From: BRH-c54 sp032251145
Lineage (GTDB): Bacteria > Bacteroidota > Bacteroidia > Flavobacteriales_E > Vicingaceae
Length of the DNA stretch: 64,000 nucleotides
Assembly: GCA_032251145.1 (NCBI GenBank)
Contig: JAVVER010000003.1
Coordinates: forward strand, 1-64,000
Reading direction: 5' to 3'
A program made the translations under genes and the position numbers. Below are positions 17,343 through 25,659 of the stretch, piece by piece; position 1 is the stretch's first letter, and each line of letters begins with the position of its first letter. The notes beneath the pieces were generated by a model. That model ran no database searches and had not been told where the DNA came from. It saw only the letters and a list, made by a program, of their open reading frames with translations.

Positions 17343-17373
17343 TTTGCATGTAAATTATTTTTATTTATCTTAG
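17343..17373 (+). promoter_or_regulatory. promoter of the porP-gldKLMN operon
   Basis: TTTG (17343-17346), a 19-nt spacer, then TATCTTAG (17366-17373), one mismatch from TAnnTTTG. Transcription would begin near 17380, giving a leader of about 48 nt before porP. Confidence 0.55.
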
Positions 17374-17427
17374 CCGACTAATTCAGGAAAATTATATTTA
17401 AAATTGTAAAAAAATAACCTAAATACT

Positions 17428-18387
17428 ATGAAAAAAATATTACTTTCTGCATCTTTTTTGTTCTTAGGAACGATTACTTTAGTGGCTCAGCAAGATGCTC
17501 AGTTTACACAAAATATGTTTAACAAACTAAGTGTAAATCCTGGATCTGCAGGTCATAATGGTGGTATTTGTGGTACCTTATTTACCCGCCAGCAATGGAC
17601 TGGTTTTGAGGGCAACCCACAAACACACATGTTAAGTGCAGATGCGCGTTTTAGTAAACATGGTGTTGGTCTTACTGTTTTTCAAGATCAATTAGGTATA
17701 GAAAAATCTTTAGTTGCTAAATTAGCTTATGCGTATCATTTAAATTTAGGGCCAGGTGAGTTAGGTATAGGTATTGAGGCGGGTATGTTAAGTAAATCTT
17801 TCAAAGATAATTTCATAGCTATTGACGACCCTTCATTAGACCCTTCAATTCCTAATTCAGGAACTTCAGCTGCTACTTTTGATTTAGGAGCAGGACTTTA
17901 TTACTCTATCGCTAACAAAATGTATGTTGGTATTTCTACTCTTCATATTCCACAAACTTCTATAGAAGATGTTGCTGATCAAGGGGGTGTTGGTGCATTA
18001 AATTTTGAACAATCAAGACATTATTATATAATGGCTGGTTACGATTGGGATATTAATAATGATAAAAAATGGATTTTAAAGCCATCTGTATTAGCTAAAA
18101 CTGATGCTGCTTCTACCCAATTAGATGTAAATGCTTTAATTGAATACAATATGAAGGTATGGGGAGGCGTTACTTATAGAGTTGAAGATGCTATTGGTTT
18201 ACTTGTTGGAGCTAATATTGGTGAGTTTATTAATTTTCCAGGATTAAAAGTGGGTGTAGCTTATGATTTAACAACATCTTCTTTAGCAGACCATAGCAAT
18301 GGTAGTTTTGAAATTATGATGAGATATTGCACAAGTATATATAAACAACCAAAAAGAGAAGTTTATAGGTCTGTAAGATTTTTATAA
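17428..18387 (+). CDS. porP: PorP/SprF-family type IX secretion outer-membrane protein
   Basis: An outer-membrane beta-barrel-like protein of the PorP/SprF family, used by the type IX secretion system to anchor or export adhesins. The 319 residues have a signal peptide (1-21, ending VAQQDA) and the family hallmark QDAQFTQNMFNKLSVNPGSAG, read here at about 22-42. Repeated amphipathic strands follow to the end. It opens the gld operon, as porP does in Porphyromonas gingivalis porPKLMN. Several PorP paralogues usually exist per genome. Position makes this the operon copy. Confidence 0.93.
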   Translation: MKKILLSASFLFLGTITLVAQQDAQFTQNMFNKLSVNPGSAGHNGGICGTLFTRQQWTGFEGNPQTHMLSADARFSKHGVGLTVFQDQLGIEKSLVAKLAYAYHLNLGPGELGIGIEAGMLSKSFKDNFIAIDDPSLDPSIPNSGTSAATFDLGAGLYYSIANKMYVGISTLHIPQTSIEDVADQGGVGALNFEQSRHYYIMAGYDWDINNDKKWILKPSVLAKTDAASTQLDVNALIEYNMKVWGGVTYRVEDAIGLLVGANIGEFINFPGLKVGVAYDLTTSSLADHSNGSFEIMMRYCTSIYKQPKREVYRSVRFL

Positions 18388-18428
18388 TTAATTGTAACAT
18401 TTATTAGAATAACCCGTTTAAGCCAACT

Positions 18429-18467
18429 CGTTTAAATTTTATTAAGATAAGAATTAAAATTTAAACG
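18429..18467. other. intercistronic hairpin between porP and gldK
   Basis: A perfect 13-bp stem, CGTTTAAATTTTA (18429-18441) with TAAAATTTAAACG (18455-18467), around a 13-nt loop. No T-run follows, so it is not a standard terminator. It lies 45 nt before the gldK Shine-Dalgarno and could mark mRNA processing, partial attenuation or a protein-binding site that sets porP and gldK levels apart. Confidence 0.6.
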
Positions 18468-18511
18468 TGATAAAAAAGTTGACCAACAAAGTCAGCAATA
18501 AAAAAAGAAAG

Positions 18512-18519
18512 AAGGAGGT
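18512..18519 (+). promoter_or_regulatory. extended Shine-Dalgarno of gldK
   Basis: AAGGAGGT, eight bases complementary to the 16S 3' tail, with GGAGG ending 5 nt before ATG 18524. This signal decides the start of gldK. The 13-mer AAGAAGGAGGTAA is repeated exactly before gldN. Bacteroidota mRNAs normally lack such sequences. Confidence 0.85.
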
Positions 18520-18523
18520 AACA

Positions 18524-19852
18524 ATGAAAAAAATACTAATAATATTAGCATTAATCATTCTTTATTCATGTAATAAACAGAATGGAGAACTAATTGGTGT
18601 TCAAGGAAGACAAGAATGGTATCAGCCAGATCCTTTCGGAATGCTTTTTATTCCAATGGGGAGTTATAATATGGGACCGTCCGATCAGGATGTTCCTTAT
18701 GCGTTAACTGCACAAACAAGAACAGTTTCTGTACAGGCTTTTTATATCGATCAAACAGAGATATCAAACAACGAATATCGTCAGTTTGTCTATCATGTTA
18801 GAGATTCTATTGCTCGAAAAATATTAGGAGAAGAAATTGATGAAGAGTATTACCTTACGTTAATGAACGAATGGGAAGAGGAATATGATGTGCCAATTAT
18901 TAATTGGTATGCCAAATTGAAATATGGAGATTATAAAGACCCAGCAATTAGAGAAGCACTTGAGCCGATGTATTATAGTATGGGAGAGAGATATATGGGA
19001 AGAAGACAGTTTGATACTAGAAAGTTTAATTATACGTATTATTGGATAGATTATAGAAGAGCTTCCAAAAGATCTAGTAGAGATGCTTTAAATGGTCCAG
19101 AAGGAGCTAAGCATGCTTTTTCTATGGACAGGTCTCAGTTTATCATGAGAGATGTAATAAATGTTTATCCTGATACTCTAGCATGGATTCATGATTTTAC
19201 TTATTCATTTAATGAACCAATGACTCAAAACTATTTTTGGCACCCAGCTTATGATGATTATCCAGTTGTGGGTGTTTCTTGGAAACAAGCTACTGCATTT
19301 AGTATTTGGAGAACTCGTTTGTTACATGCCTATTTAGTAGAAATAGGATCTTCTTTAGTTAACGATTTTCGTTTACCAACAGAATCGGAGTGGGAGTACG
19401 CTGCTCGTGGAGGTTTAGACTTAAGTCCATATCCTTGGGGTGGACCTTATATTAGAAATGCTAGAGGATGTTTCTTAGGTAACTTTAAACCAATGAGAGG
19501 TAACTATATTGATGATGGTGGTTTCCATACGGTTAAAATTAACTCTTATAACCCTAATGATTATGGGTTATATTGTATGGCAGGAAATGTTGCAGAGTGG
19601 ACAAGTAATGCTTTTGATGAGTCTGCTTACAATTTTGCTCATGATTTAAATCCTGATTATATGTACGATGCTAAAGATGAAGAGCCTGAAGTATTGAAAA
19701 GAAAAGTAATTAGAGGTGGGTCATGGAAAGATATAGGGTATTACCTACAAACAGGAACAAGAACGTATGAGTATCAAGATACAGCTAAGTCATATATCGG
19801 ATTTAGATGTGTGATGACCTACTTAGGAAGAGCAAAAGATGACAATTTGTAA
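18524..19852 (+). CDS. gldK: type IX secretion lipoprotein GldK
   Basis: GldK is an outer-membrane lipoprotein that with GldN forms the periplasmic ring of the type IX secretion/gliding machine. Starting at ATG 18524, just after a strong Shine-Dalgarno, gives 442 residues with a lipoprotein signal MKKILIILALIILYSCN (lipid Cys at 16). The rest is a formylglycine-generating-enzyme (SUMF1)-like fold: FIPMGSYNMGP near the N-terminus, FRLPTESEWEYAARGG, and the C-terminal MAGNVAEWTSNAF and VIRGGSWKD blocks. An upstream in-frame GTG at 18467 overlaps the hairpin and is rejected. Operon with gldL, gldM and gldN. Confidence 0.96.
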   Translation: MKKILIILALIILYSCNKQNGELIGVQGRQEWYQPDPFGMLFIPMGSYNMGPSDQDVPYALTAQTRTVSVQAFYIDQTEISNNEYRQFVYHVRDSIARKILGEEIDEEYYLTLMNEWEEEYDVPIINWYAKLKYGDYKDPAIREALEPMYYSMGERYMGRRQFDTRKFNYTYYWIDYRRASKRSSRDALNGPEGAKHAFSMDRSQFIMRDVINVYPDTLAWIHDFTYSFNEPMTQNYFWHPAYDDYPVVGVSWKQATAFSIWRTRLLHAYLVEIGSSLVNDFRLPTESEWEYAARGGLDLSPYPWGGPYIRNARGCFLGNFKPMRGNYIDDGGFHTVKINSYNPNDYGLYCMAGNVAEWTSNAFDESAYNFAHDLNPDYMYDAKDEEPEVLKRKVIRGGSWKDIGYYLQTGTRTYEYQDTAKSYIGFRCVMTYLGRAKDDNL

Positions 19853-19909
19853 AATTTTATAAACGTAAAACCTATCTAAATTATATATTAACTTTTAAAA
19901 ATTAAAATT

Positions 19910-20704
19910 ATGGGATTTATTGAATTTTTATTTGAAACCAAAAAAGGTAAAACCATCATGGGGATTCTCTATGGTGCTGGAGCTGCAGTAGTAATTGTTG
20001 GAGCGATGTTTAAAATTATGCACTGGCCTGGAGCTGGTCCAATGCTTGTTGTAGGATTAAGTACGGAAGCCTTAATATTCCTAGTATCTGCTTTTGAGCC
20101 TCAACATTTGCCACTAGATTGGACGTTGGCTTACCCAGAATTAGCAGGGATGGATGATGAAGACGGACACGGGCATGGCAAGAAAGGTAGTGCTGTTGAG
20201 CAATTAGACAACATGTTAGAAGAAGCAAAAATTGATCCTGAATTAATTGAAAGCTTAGGTCAAGGATTAAGAAGTTTAAGCACAAATGCTAATAAATTAT
20301 CTGAAATCTCTGACGCATCTGTAGCTACCAACGAATATGCAGATAGTTTAAAAAATGCATCTGTTAAAGTAACTGCTTTAGCAGGAACTTATGAAGAGGC
20401 TTCTCAAGCATTAACAGGACTTTCAAGTGCTGCTGAATCTGGTGCATCAACAGGAGATAATCTTAAGAAAATGGCATCTACATTAGAATCTTTAAATGCT
20501 TCTTACGAGTCTCAATTACAAGGTTCTCAACAACAGGCAGAAACAATGCAAGCTATGTACTCTGGTATTACAGCATTGATGACTAACTTATCAGATTCTG
20601 TTGAAGATACTAAACGTTATAAAGACAATATTGCTGAGTTATCTACTAACTTAGCTGCTCTTAATAATGTTTATGGTAACATGCTTACTGCAATGAAATC
20701 GTAA
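19910..20704 (+). CDS. gldL: type IX secretion motor protein GldL
   Basis: Inner-membrane part of the GldLM rotary motor that uses the proton gradient to drive type IX secretion and gliding. The 264 residues have two membrane spans (about 15-36 and 43-62) with the conserved acidic residue E53 in span two (VVGLSTEALIFLVSAFEP) and the KIMHWPGAG loop. A long cytoplasmic region with coiled-coil and Ser/Ala-rich helices follows (about 95-264). It is longer than the roughly 215-residue F. johnsoniae protein owing to that tail. No Shine-Dalgarno precedes its start, in contrast to gldK and gldN. Confidence 0.96.
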   Translation: MGFIEFLFETKKGKTIMGILYGAGAAVVIVGAMFKIMHWPGAGPMLVVGLSTEALIFLVSAFEPQHLPLDWTLAYPELAGMDDEDGHGHGKKGSAVEQLDNMLEEAKIDPELIESLGQGLRSLSTNANKLSEISDASVATNEYADSLKNASVKVTALAGTYEEASQALTGLSSAAESGASTGDNLKKMASTLESLNASYESQLQGSQQQAETMQAMYSGITALMTNLSDSVEDTKRYKDNIAELSTNLAALNNVYGNMLTAMKS

Positions 20705-20746
20705 CTAATTATTTTTTTGTTTAACTTAATTTAAAATTATAAAATT

Positions 20747-22414
20747 ATGAGTGGAGGAGATTTACCACCAAGGCAGAAGATGATTGGTATGATGTACCTT
20801 GTATTAACTGCTTTGTTAGCGATGAACGTATCAAAGGATATTTTAGATGCATTTATAGTTGTAAACAGCGGTATTGAGAATTCAACCGAATCGTTTGCCG
20901 ATAAAACAAGTTCTTATTATGCTAAATTTGCAAGTGCTGCACAAGAAGACCCTAAGTCAGTGCCTTTTAGAGATAACGCTAATAAAGTAAAACAATGGTC
21001 AGATGATTTATACAACCATATTGCCGAATTGAAAAAACAGCTTATTAAACAAACTGACAAACTAGATGACAATGCTCATGATAGTTTGTTTCACATAAAA
21101 AATGTACAAAGTAAAGATAACTATGACACACCTACTTTAGTGATGGGATTAGCCGAACCGTCTTTACCTAAAGATGGAGAATGGTCTGCTTTAGATTTGA
21201 AAAATAGATTCAATAAATTTAGCAGTGATATAGCTGGAATTTTTAAAGGAAATAAAGAAGCAGAAGAAGCTATGAATCAAGTTTTAGCTGTTTTAGAAAC
21301 ACCCGATCCACCAAAAGGTTCTGGAGACGATAAAAATTGGGAGTCTGCAAATTTCTACCACGTTCCTTTAGCTGCTGTAATTACTATTTTATCTAAAATG
21401 CAATCGGATGTTAGAAGTGTTGAAGCCGAAGCAGTTGCATTACTTTATCAAAATATAGATGCCGAAGGAGTAACCTTTACTAAAGTAGATGGTTTTGCTT
21501 TCGCCAAAAAAGCCTATGTAATGGATGGAGATTCATTTGCTGCTCAAATATTTACAGCAGCCTATGATGACCAACAAGATCCTGAAATTTTTATTGGTAA
21601 ATATGATAGTGCGTTAGTTGCTAATAATGAAACTGACGAAACTAAAATTATGAAAGGATCAAAAGGAGAAACTTGGGAAGATTTTAAAAAGGGTGGATGG
21701 TTTCAATTAAAAGATGTGCAAGCAGGAAAAGGGTATTTAAAAATAAAAGAAGGAATTGGTGTGCATGAATGGAAAGGAATTATTAAGGTTAAAACTAAAA
21801 AAGGACCAAAAATTTATCCATTTGAACATTCTTTTGAAGTAGGAAAACCATCAACAACTGTAGCAGCTGAAAAAATGAATGTATTTTACATTGGTGTTGA
21901 TAACCCAGTTTCTGTTTCCGCTCCAATGCCTAATTTTACAGCTTCTGCTCCTGGTTTGAGTAAAACAGCAAAAGGTTATGTTATGCGTCCTTCAGCTGGT
22001 GCTAAAACAGTTACTATTGTTGTTACAGGTACGGATGACAACGGAAACAAAGTAAATTTAGGAAAATCTGAATTTAGAGTCAAAAGAATACCTGATCCAG
22101 TTTCTTCGATTATGGGGAAATCAGGTTCTACTTCTATTAAAAAAGCTGAATTTGCTGCTGCATCTACTGTACAAGCCAAAATGGATAATTTCGATTTTGA
22201 AGTTAGGGTAAACGTGTCTTCATTTGTTTTTTCAACAACAGATGGCGGTTTAATTCAAGAAGTAAAAGTAAATGGAAATAGTTTGAACGCAGCTTGTAAA
22301 GCAATGATTCAAAAAGCTAAAAGAAATCAGAAATTCTTTATAGAAAAAGTTCAAGTAAAAATGCCTGATGGAACAACAAGACAATTAGCCCCTATCATTT
22401 TACAAGTGATATAA
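20747..22414 (+). CDS. gldM: type IX secretion motor protein GldM
   Basis: GldM forms the periplasm-spanning shaft of the GldLM motor. The 555 residues start with a short cytoplasmic segment, SGGDLPPRQKMIGMMYLVLTA, leading into the single membrane helix (about 14-32), with the remaining four-domain region periplasmic. The C-terminal domain contacts the GldKN ring. The N-terminal PPRQKMIGMMYLVLTALLAMNV signature is diagnostic. Between gldL (42 nt) and gldN (35 nt), with an AT-rich, Shine-Dalgarno-free leader. Confidence 0.96.
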   Translation: MSGGDLPPRQKMIGMMYLVLTALLAMNVSKDILDAFIVVNSGIENSTESFADKTSSYYAKFASAAQEDPKSVPFRDNANKVKQWSDDLYNHIAELKKQLIKQTDKLDDNAHDSLFHIKNVQSKDNYDTPTLVMGLAEPSLPKDGEWSALDLKNRFNKFSSDIAGIFKGNKEAEEAMNQVLAVLETPDPPKGSGDDKNWESANFYHVPLAAVITILSKMQSDVRSVEAEAVALLYQNIDAEGVTFTKVDGFAFAKKAYVMDGDSFAAQIFTAAYDDQQDPEIFIGKYDSALVANNETDETKIMKGSKGETWEDFKKGGWFQLKDVQAGKGYLKIKEGIGVHEWKGIIKVKTKKGPKIYPFEHSFEVGKPSTTVAAEKMNVFYIGVDNPVSVSAPMPNFTASAPGLSKTAKGYVMRPSAGAKTVTIVVTGTDDNGNKVNLGKSEFRVKRIPDPVSSIMGKSGSTSIKKAEFAAASTVQAKMDNFDFEVRVNVSSFVFSTTDGGLIQEVKVNGNSLNAACKAMIQKAKRNQKFFIEKVQVKMPDGTTRQLAPIILQVI

Positions 22415-22437
22415 TATACAATTAAACTAATTTTAAG

Positions 22438-22445
22438 AAGGAGGT
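22438..22445 (+). promoter_or_regulatory. extended Shine-Dalgarno of gldN
   Basis: AAGGAGGT within AAGAAGGAGGTAA, identical to the gldK element and at the same 5-nt distance (from GGAGG) to ATG 22450. It argues that translation begins at 22450, upstream of the apparent signal peptide. Confidence 0.8.
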
Positions 22446-22449
22446 AAAT

Positions 22450-23385
22450 ATGAAACTAGCCATGATAAAATTTCGAACAATCACCAAAATGATTATAGGC
22501 GAGTTACATCTGACCGATTTAATAGAAATAAATAATACACAGATGAAACTCATCAGAATAACAACTTTGTCATTAGGAATATTTCTATTATTAGGAGATG
22601 TTGCTGCTCAAGATCAATTAAAAGTATTGGATAAACCTTGGGTAAAAGAAAACACACCTACCAGAAGAGTTGTTCCTTACACACATGTTAGAGAACAAGA
22701 TGTAATGTGGCACAGAAGAATATGGAGAGAAATTGATTTAAGAGAAAAAATTAATCATCCGCTGTATTTTCCAATTACACCCATTCAAGATAGAAAAAGT
22801 TTGTTTGATGTAATTAAAGAAAGCGTTTTATCTGGAGAATTAACTTCTTATGATACGCAAGATGATGAGTTCACTGTTAGGTTAACTCCTTCTGAAGCAA
22901 TGAGTAAAATGGGAGATTCTTCTACCATTTTTGTGGAAGATGAATTTGGCGATCCAACTGTACCTCAAATTATTTACAATGAATTAACTTCTCAAGATGT
23001 TGTAAAATATCATTTAAAAGAAGATTGGTTTTTTGATAGAGAACGTTCCATTATGGATGTTAGAATTATGGGGATCTGCCCATTAAAAGCTGAGTTAGAT
23101 GAGTTGGGCAATTATAAAGGGTTAAAACCAATTTTTTGGATTTATTTCCCCGAAGCTAGATATGTTTTTGCTAATTACGATGTGTTTAACAGACAAAATG
23201 ATGCAGAACGTAGAACTTTTGAAGATATCTTTTGGAAAAGAATGTTTAATAGTTATATTTTTAAACGTTCTAACGTTTATGATAGAAAATTAGCTAACTA
23301 TAAAAGAGGAATAGACCTTCTATTAGAGGCAGAAGAAATTAAAGAAGAAATATTTAATATGGAACATGATGTATGGCATTTCTAA
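22450..23385 (+). CDS. gldN: type IX secretion protein GldN
   Basis: Periplasmic partner of GldK in the secretion ring. The Shine-Dalgarno points to ATG 22450 (311 residues), but a normal signal peptide, MKLIRITTLSLGIFLLLGDVAAQ... (cut after the AQ), starts only at residue 32 (ATG 22543). So either the protein carries an unusual 31-residue pre-extension, or two in-frame starts are used. The mature region has the GldN hallmarks: DVMWHRRIWREIDLREKIN, then SLFDVIKESV and the WFFDRERS block. Last gene of the operon, ending at a strong terminator. Confidence 0.94.
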   Translation: MKLAMIKFRTITKMIIGELHLTDLIEINNTQMKLIRITTLSLGIFLLLGDVAAQDQLKVLDKPWVKENTPTRRVVPYTHVREQDVMWHRRIWREIDLREKINHPLYFPITPIQDRKSLFDVIKESVLSGELTSYDTQDDEFTVRLTPSEAMSKMGDSSTIFVEDEFGDPTVPQIIYNELTSQDVVKYHLKEDWFFDRERSIMDVRIMGICPLKAELDELGNYKGLKPIFWIYFPEARYVFANYDVFNRQNDAERRTFEDIFWKRMFNSYIFKRSNVYDRKLANYKRGIDLLLEAEEIKEEIFNMEHDVWHF

Positions 23386-23403
23386 AATGTACTTAAACCA
23401 TAT

Positions 23404-23437
23404 AAAAAAGCTGCTTAAATTTAAGCAGCTTTTTTTA
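23404..23437 (+). terminator. rho-independent terminator of the gld operon
   Basis: Perfect palindrome AAAAAGCTGCTTAAA / TTTAAGCAGCTTTTT flanked by A- and T-runs. It can work in both directions, serving the convergent trpS as well. Confidence 0.94.
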
Positions 23438-23485
23438 TACCATATTTTTTCTTGAGAGAGCGAAGTTTTGTTTTTCACTATAAAA

Positions 23486-24454
23486 CTAATAACCAAGTTG
23501 TTCTCTAACTTTTTTAAGAATAGGAGTAGCAACATTTCTTGCTTTATCCGCGCCTAATTTCAAAGCATTTTCTATTTCAGCAGTGTTGTTTATGTAATGA
23601 TTAAAAGTGGCTCTTTCTTTTTCAAACCTACTGCATATTAACTCGTAAAGAGCTTGTTTTGCATGTCCGTAACCATAATTACCACTTTTATAGTTTTTTT
23701 TCATTTCATTTACTTGATCTTCATTTCCAATAAAACTATATAATTTAAAAACTACACAAGTAGCAGTGTCTTTTGGTTCTTCTAAAGGAGTGCTATCTGT
23801 TTGTATAGACATGATTTGCTTTCTTAATGCTTTATCATCTAAAAAGATATTAATTAAGTTTCCTTTAGACTTGCTCATTTTTTCACCATCTGTACCTGGA
23901 ATTAACATGGTATCTTTTTGAATAATAGGTTCTGGTAAAACTAGTGTTTCTCCCATCATGTGGTTAAACCTAGCAGCAACATCACGTGTAATTTCTAAGT
24001 GTTGCAGTTGGTCTTTTCCAACAGGAACAAAGTTAGCTTCATAAAGTAAAATGTCGGCAGCCATTAACATAGGATAAGTAAATAAGCCGGCATTAACATC
24101 TTCTAAGCGGCCAGCTTTATCTTTGAATGAATGAGCCAATGTTAGTCTTTGGAAGGGAAAGAAACAGCTTAAATACCAAGATAATTCGGCAACCTCTGGC
24201 ACATCTGATTGACGATAAAAAACCGTAGTTTCTGGATTTAAACCACATGCTAACCAAGCAGCAGCTGTTCTGTAAGTATTATCTCTTAATGTTTCTTTGT
24301 TTTTTATTTGGGTTAACGAATGTAAATCCGCAATAAATAAAAAAGCTTCGTTTTTAGGGTCGTTAGCCATTTCTATTGCAGGAAGTATCGCTCCCAATAA
24401 ATTACCTAAATGTGGAGTTCCTGTGCTTTGTACTCCAGTTAATATTCTTGCCAT
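23486..24454 (-). CDS. trpS: tryptophanyl-tRNA synthetase
   Basis: Class I synthetase charging tRNA-Trp. The 322 residues show the HIGH-type motif HLGN (15-18) in TGVQSTGTPHLGNLLG and KMSKS (192-196). Length fits bacterial TrpRS. A TATTTTTG -7 box sits 4 nt before the ATG, suggesting a leaderless mRNA. It is convergent with the gld operon across a shared terminator and divergent from plsC. Confidence 0.97.
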   Translation of the reverse strand: MARILTGVQSTGTPHLGNLLGAILPAIEMANDPKNEAFLFIADLHSLTQIKNKETLRDNTYRTAAAWLACGLNPETTVFYRQSDVPEVAELSWYLSCFFPFQRLTLAHSFKDKAGRLEDVNAGLFTYPMLMAADILLYEANFVPVGKDQLQHLEITRDVAARFNHMMGETLVLPEPIIQKDTMLIPGTDGEKMSKSKGNLINIFLDDKALRKQIMSIQTDSTPLEEPKDTATCVVFKLYSFIGNEDQVNEMKKNYKSGNYGYGHAKQALYELICSRFEKERATFNHYINNTAEIENALKLGADKARNVATPILKKVREQLGY

Positions 24455-24458
24455 GCAG

Positions 24459-24466
24459 CAAAAATA
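24459..24466 (-). promoter_or_regulatory. -7 box of trpS
   Basis: Minus-strand TATTTTTG (TAnnTTTG) with only 4 nt (CTGC) to the trpS ATG. No clear -33 partner. Confidence 0.45.
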
Positions 24467-24585
24467 ATTTTTTTGAATTTAATCTACACTTAAATAGATT
24501 AATAAATCATAACAATCTCTTTAACCATAATATTTTCCAGAGTCTTTTTACTATTGATTTCTGCTTCACCTCTATTTTGGAGAAA

Positions 24586-24616
24586 ATTGGTTTCAACAAA
24601 TTCTTTATTACTTTTG
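24586..24616 (+). promoter_or_regulatory. promoter of plsC-gatC
   Basis: ATTG (24586-24589), 19-nt spacer, TACTTTTG (24609-24616). The box ends 7 nt before ATG 24624, so transcription would start at or next to the start codon (leaderless). Confidence 0.6.
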
Positions 24617-24623
24617 TACACTT

Positions 24624-25379
24624 ATGAGAAAAGTAAAAGAAATACTGGGAGGAATATGGAAACTACACGTAATTGTGTGCTTTATTAAATTTTTATTACT
24701 CTTCTATCCGTTTTATAGTAACTACCTGAGAAAAGGAAAAGAACGAAAGTTTAAAAAAGCGTTTAGGTTATTATATTTCCACACCAAAATATTATTAATT
24801 CTGTCGGGAATAAGAGTTAAGCTTTATAATGGACATAATATAGATAAAAATCAAACCTATGTTATAGCACCTAATCATACTTCTTTTTTAGACATTGTAA
24901 TTCTTTATCAAACATTTAAGAATTATTTTGTTTTTATGGGGAAAGAAGAATTGGCTAAAGTTCCAATCTTCAATATATTCTTTAAAAATATGAATATTAC
25001 GGTAAATAGAAAAAGTAGAATTTCTGGCAAAAGAGCAATGGATAGATGTGAAGAGGAGCTTAAAAAAGGAAATAGTGTGGTAGTTTTTCCTGAAGGAACA
25101 ATTCCTAAAAATACGCCTCAATTGGGTAATTTTAAAAGTGGAGCTTTTAAGTTAGCTGTTGAAAATCAGGTTCCAATTATTCCTATAACTTTTTTGGATA
25201 ATTATAAAAGATTAGAGATGAAAGGACTTTTTTCAGGAAAAGCAGGTCCGGGAATAGCTAGAGCGGTTATACATGAGCCAATTCCTACAATTGGCTTAAC
25301 TGAAAAAGATTTAATACCTTTACAAGATAAAGTTTATGCAATAATTAATAAAGAGTTAGAAAAACATGGCCGTAGATAA
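24624..25379 (+). CDS. plsC: 1-acyl-sn-glycerol-3-phosphate acyltransferase
   Basis: Membrane-associated acyltransferase making phosphatidic acid. The 251 residues include an N-terminal hydrophobic segment (about 13-32), the catalytic NHTSFLD (84-90, HxxxxD motif), and FPEGT (155-159). It overlaps gatC by 14 bases, so the two are co-translated. The family also includes acyltransferases for ornithine lipids or lipid A, so the exact acceptor is not certain. Confidence 0.9.
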   Translation: MRKVKEILGGIWKLHVIVCFIKFLLLFYPFYSNYLRKGKERKFKKAFRLLYFHTKILLILSGIRVKLYNGHNIDKNQTYVIAPNHTSFLDIVILYQTFKNYFVFMGKEELAKVPIFNIFFKNMNITVNRKSRISGKRAMDRCEEELKKGNSVVVFPEGTIPKNTPQLGNFKSGAFKLAVENQVPIIPITFLDNYKRLEMKGLFSGKAGPGIARAVIHEPIPTIGLTEKDLIPLQDKVYAIINKELEKHGRR

Positions 25380-25656
25380 GTTAACTGTAAAAAAAATAGC
25401 CACTTTAGCTAAATTGGAGTTTAATGAGGAACAAGCAGTTTCTATTCAGCAAGATTTGAGTAGAATGTTAGATTTTGTAAATAAACTGAATGAAGTTGAT
25501 ACAGAAAATGTAGAGCCATTGGTGTATATGCTGAACGAACGTCCTACATTAAGAAAAGACGAGCCATTACAAGAAATATCGCAACAGGAAGCTTTAAAGA
25601 ACGCTCCTGATAAAGATACCGACTTCTTTAAAGTGCCTAAAGTTATTAAACGATAA
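25366..25656 (+). CDS. gatC: Asp-tRNA(Asn)/Glu-tRNA(Gln) amidotransferase subunit GatC
   Basis: Small subunit of GatCAB, which converts Glu-tRNA-Gln and Asp-tRNA-Asn to the amidated forms. The 96 residues have the GatC pattern: KIATLAKLEFNEEQ, LSRMLDFVNKLNEVDTENVEPL, RKDE and the C-terminal FFKVPKVI. gatA and gatB are not in the window. Its presence fits indirect charging of tRNA-Gln, whose gene is at 46.5 kb. Confidence 0.95.
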   Translation: MAVDKLTVKKIATLAKLEFNEEQAVSIQQDLSRMLDFVNKLNEVDTENVEPLVYMLNERPTLRKDEPLQEISQQEALKNAPDKDTDFFKVPKVIKR

Positions 25657-25659
25657 ATA

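Noticed and set aside
18467..18523. Earlier GTG start of gldK
   Set aside because: It lies in the intercistronic hairpin, and the lipoprotein signal begins at ATG 18524 directly behind a perfect SD.
23323..23535. Minus-strand frame across the gldN end and terminator
   Set aside because: It crosses the terminator palindrome and the trpS end and has no coherent product.
24376..24627. 83-residue frame running into the plsC start
   Set aside because: It spans the antisense end of trpS and the promoter region, with no signal or motif, so it is an accidental frame.
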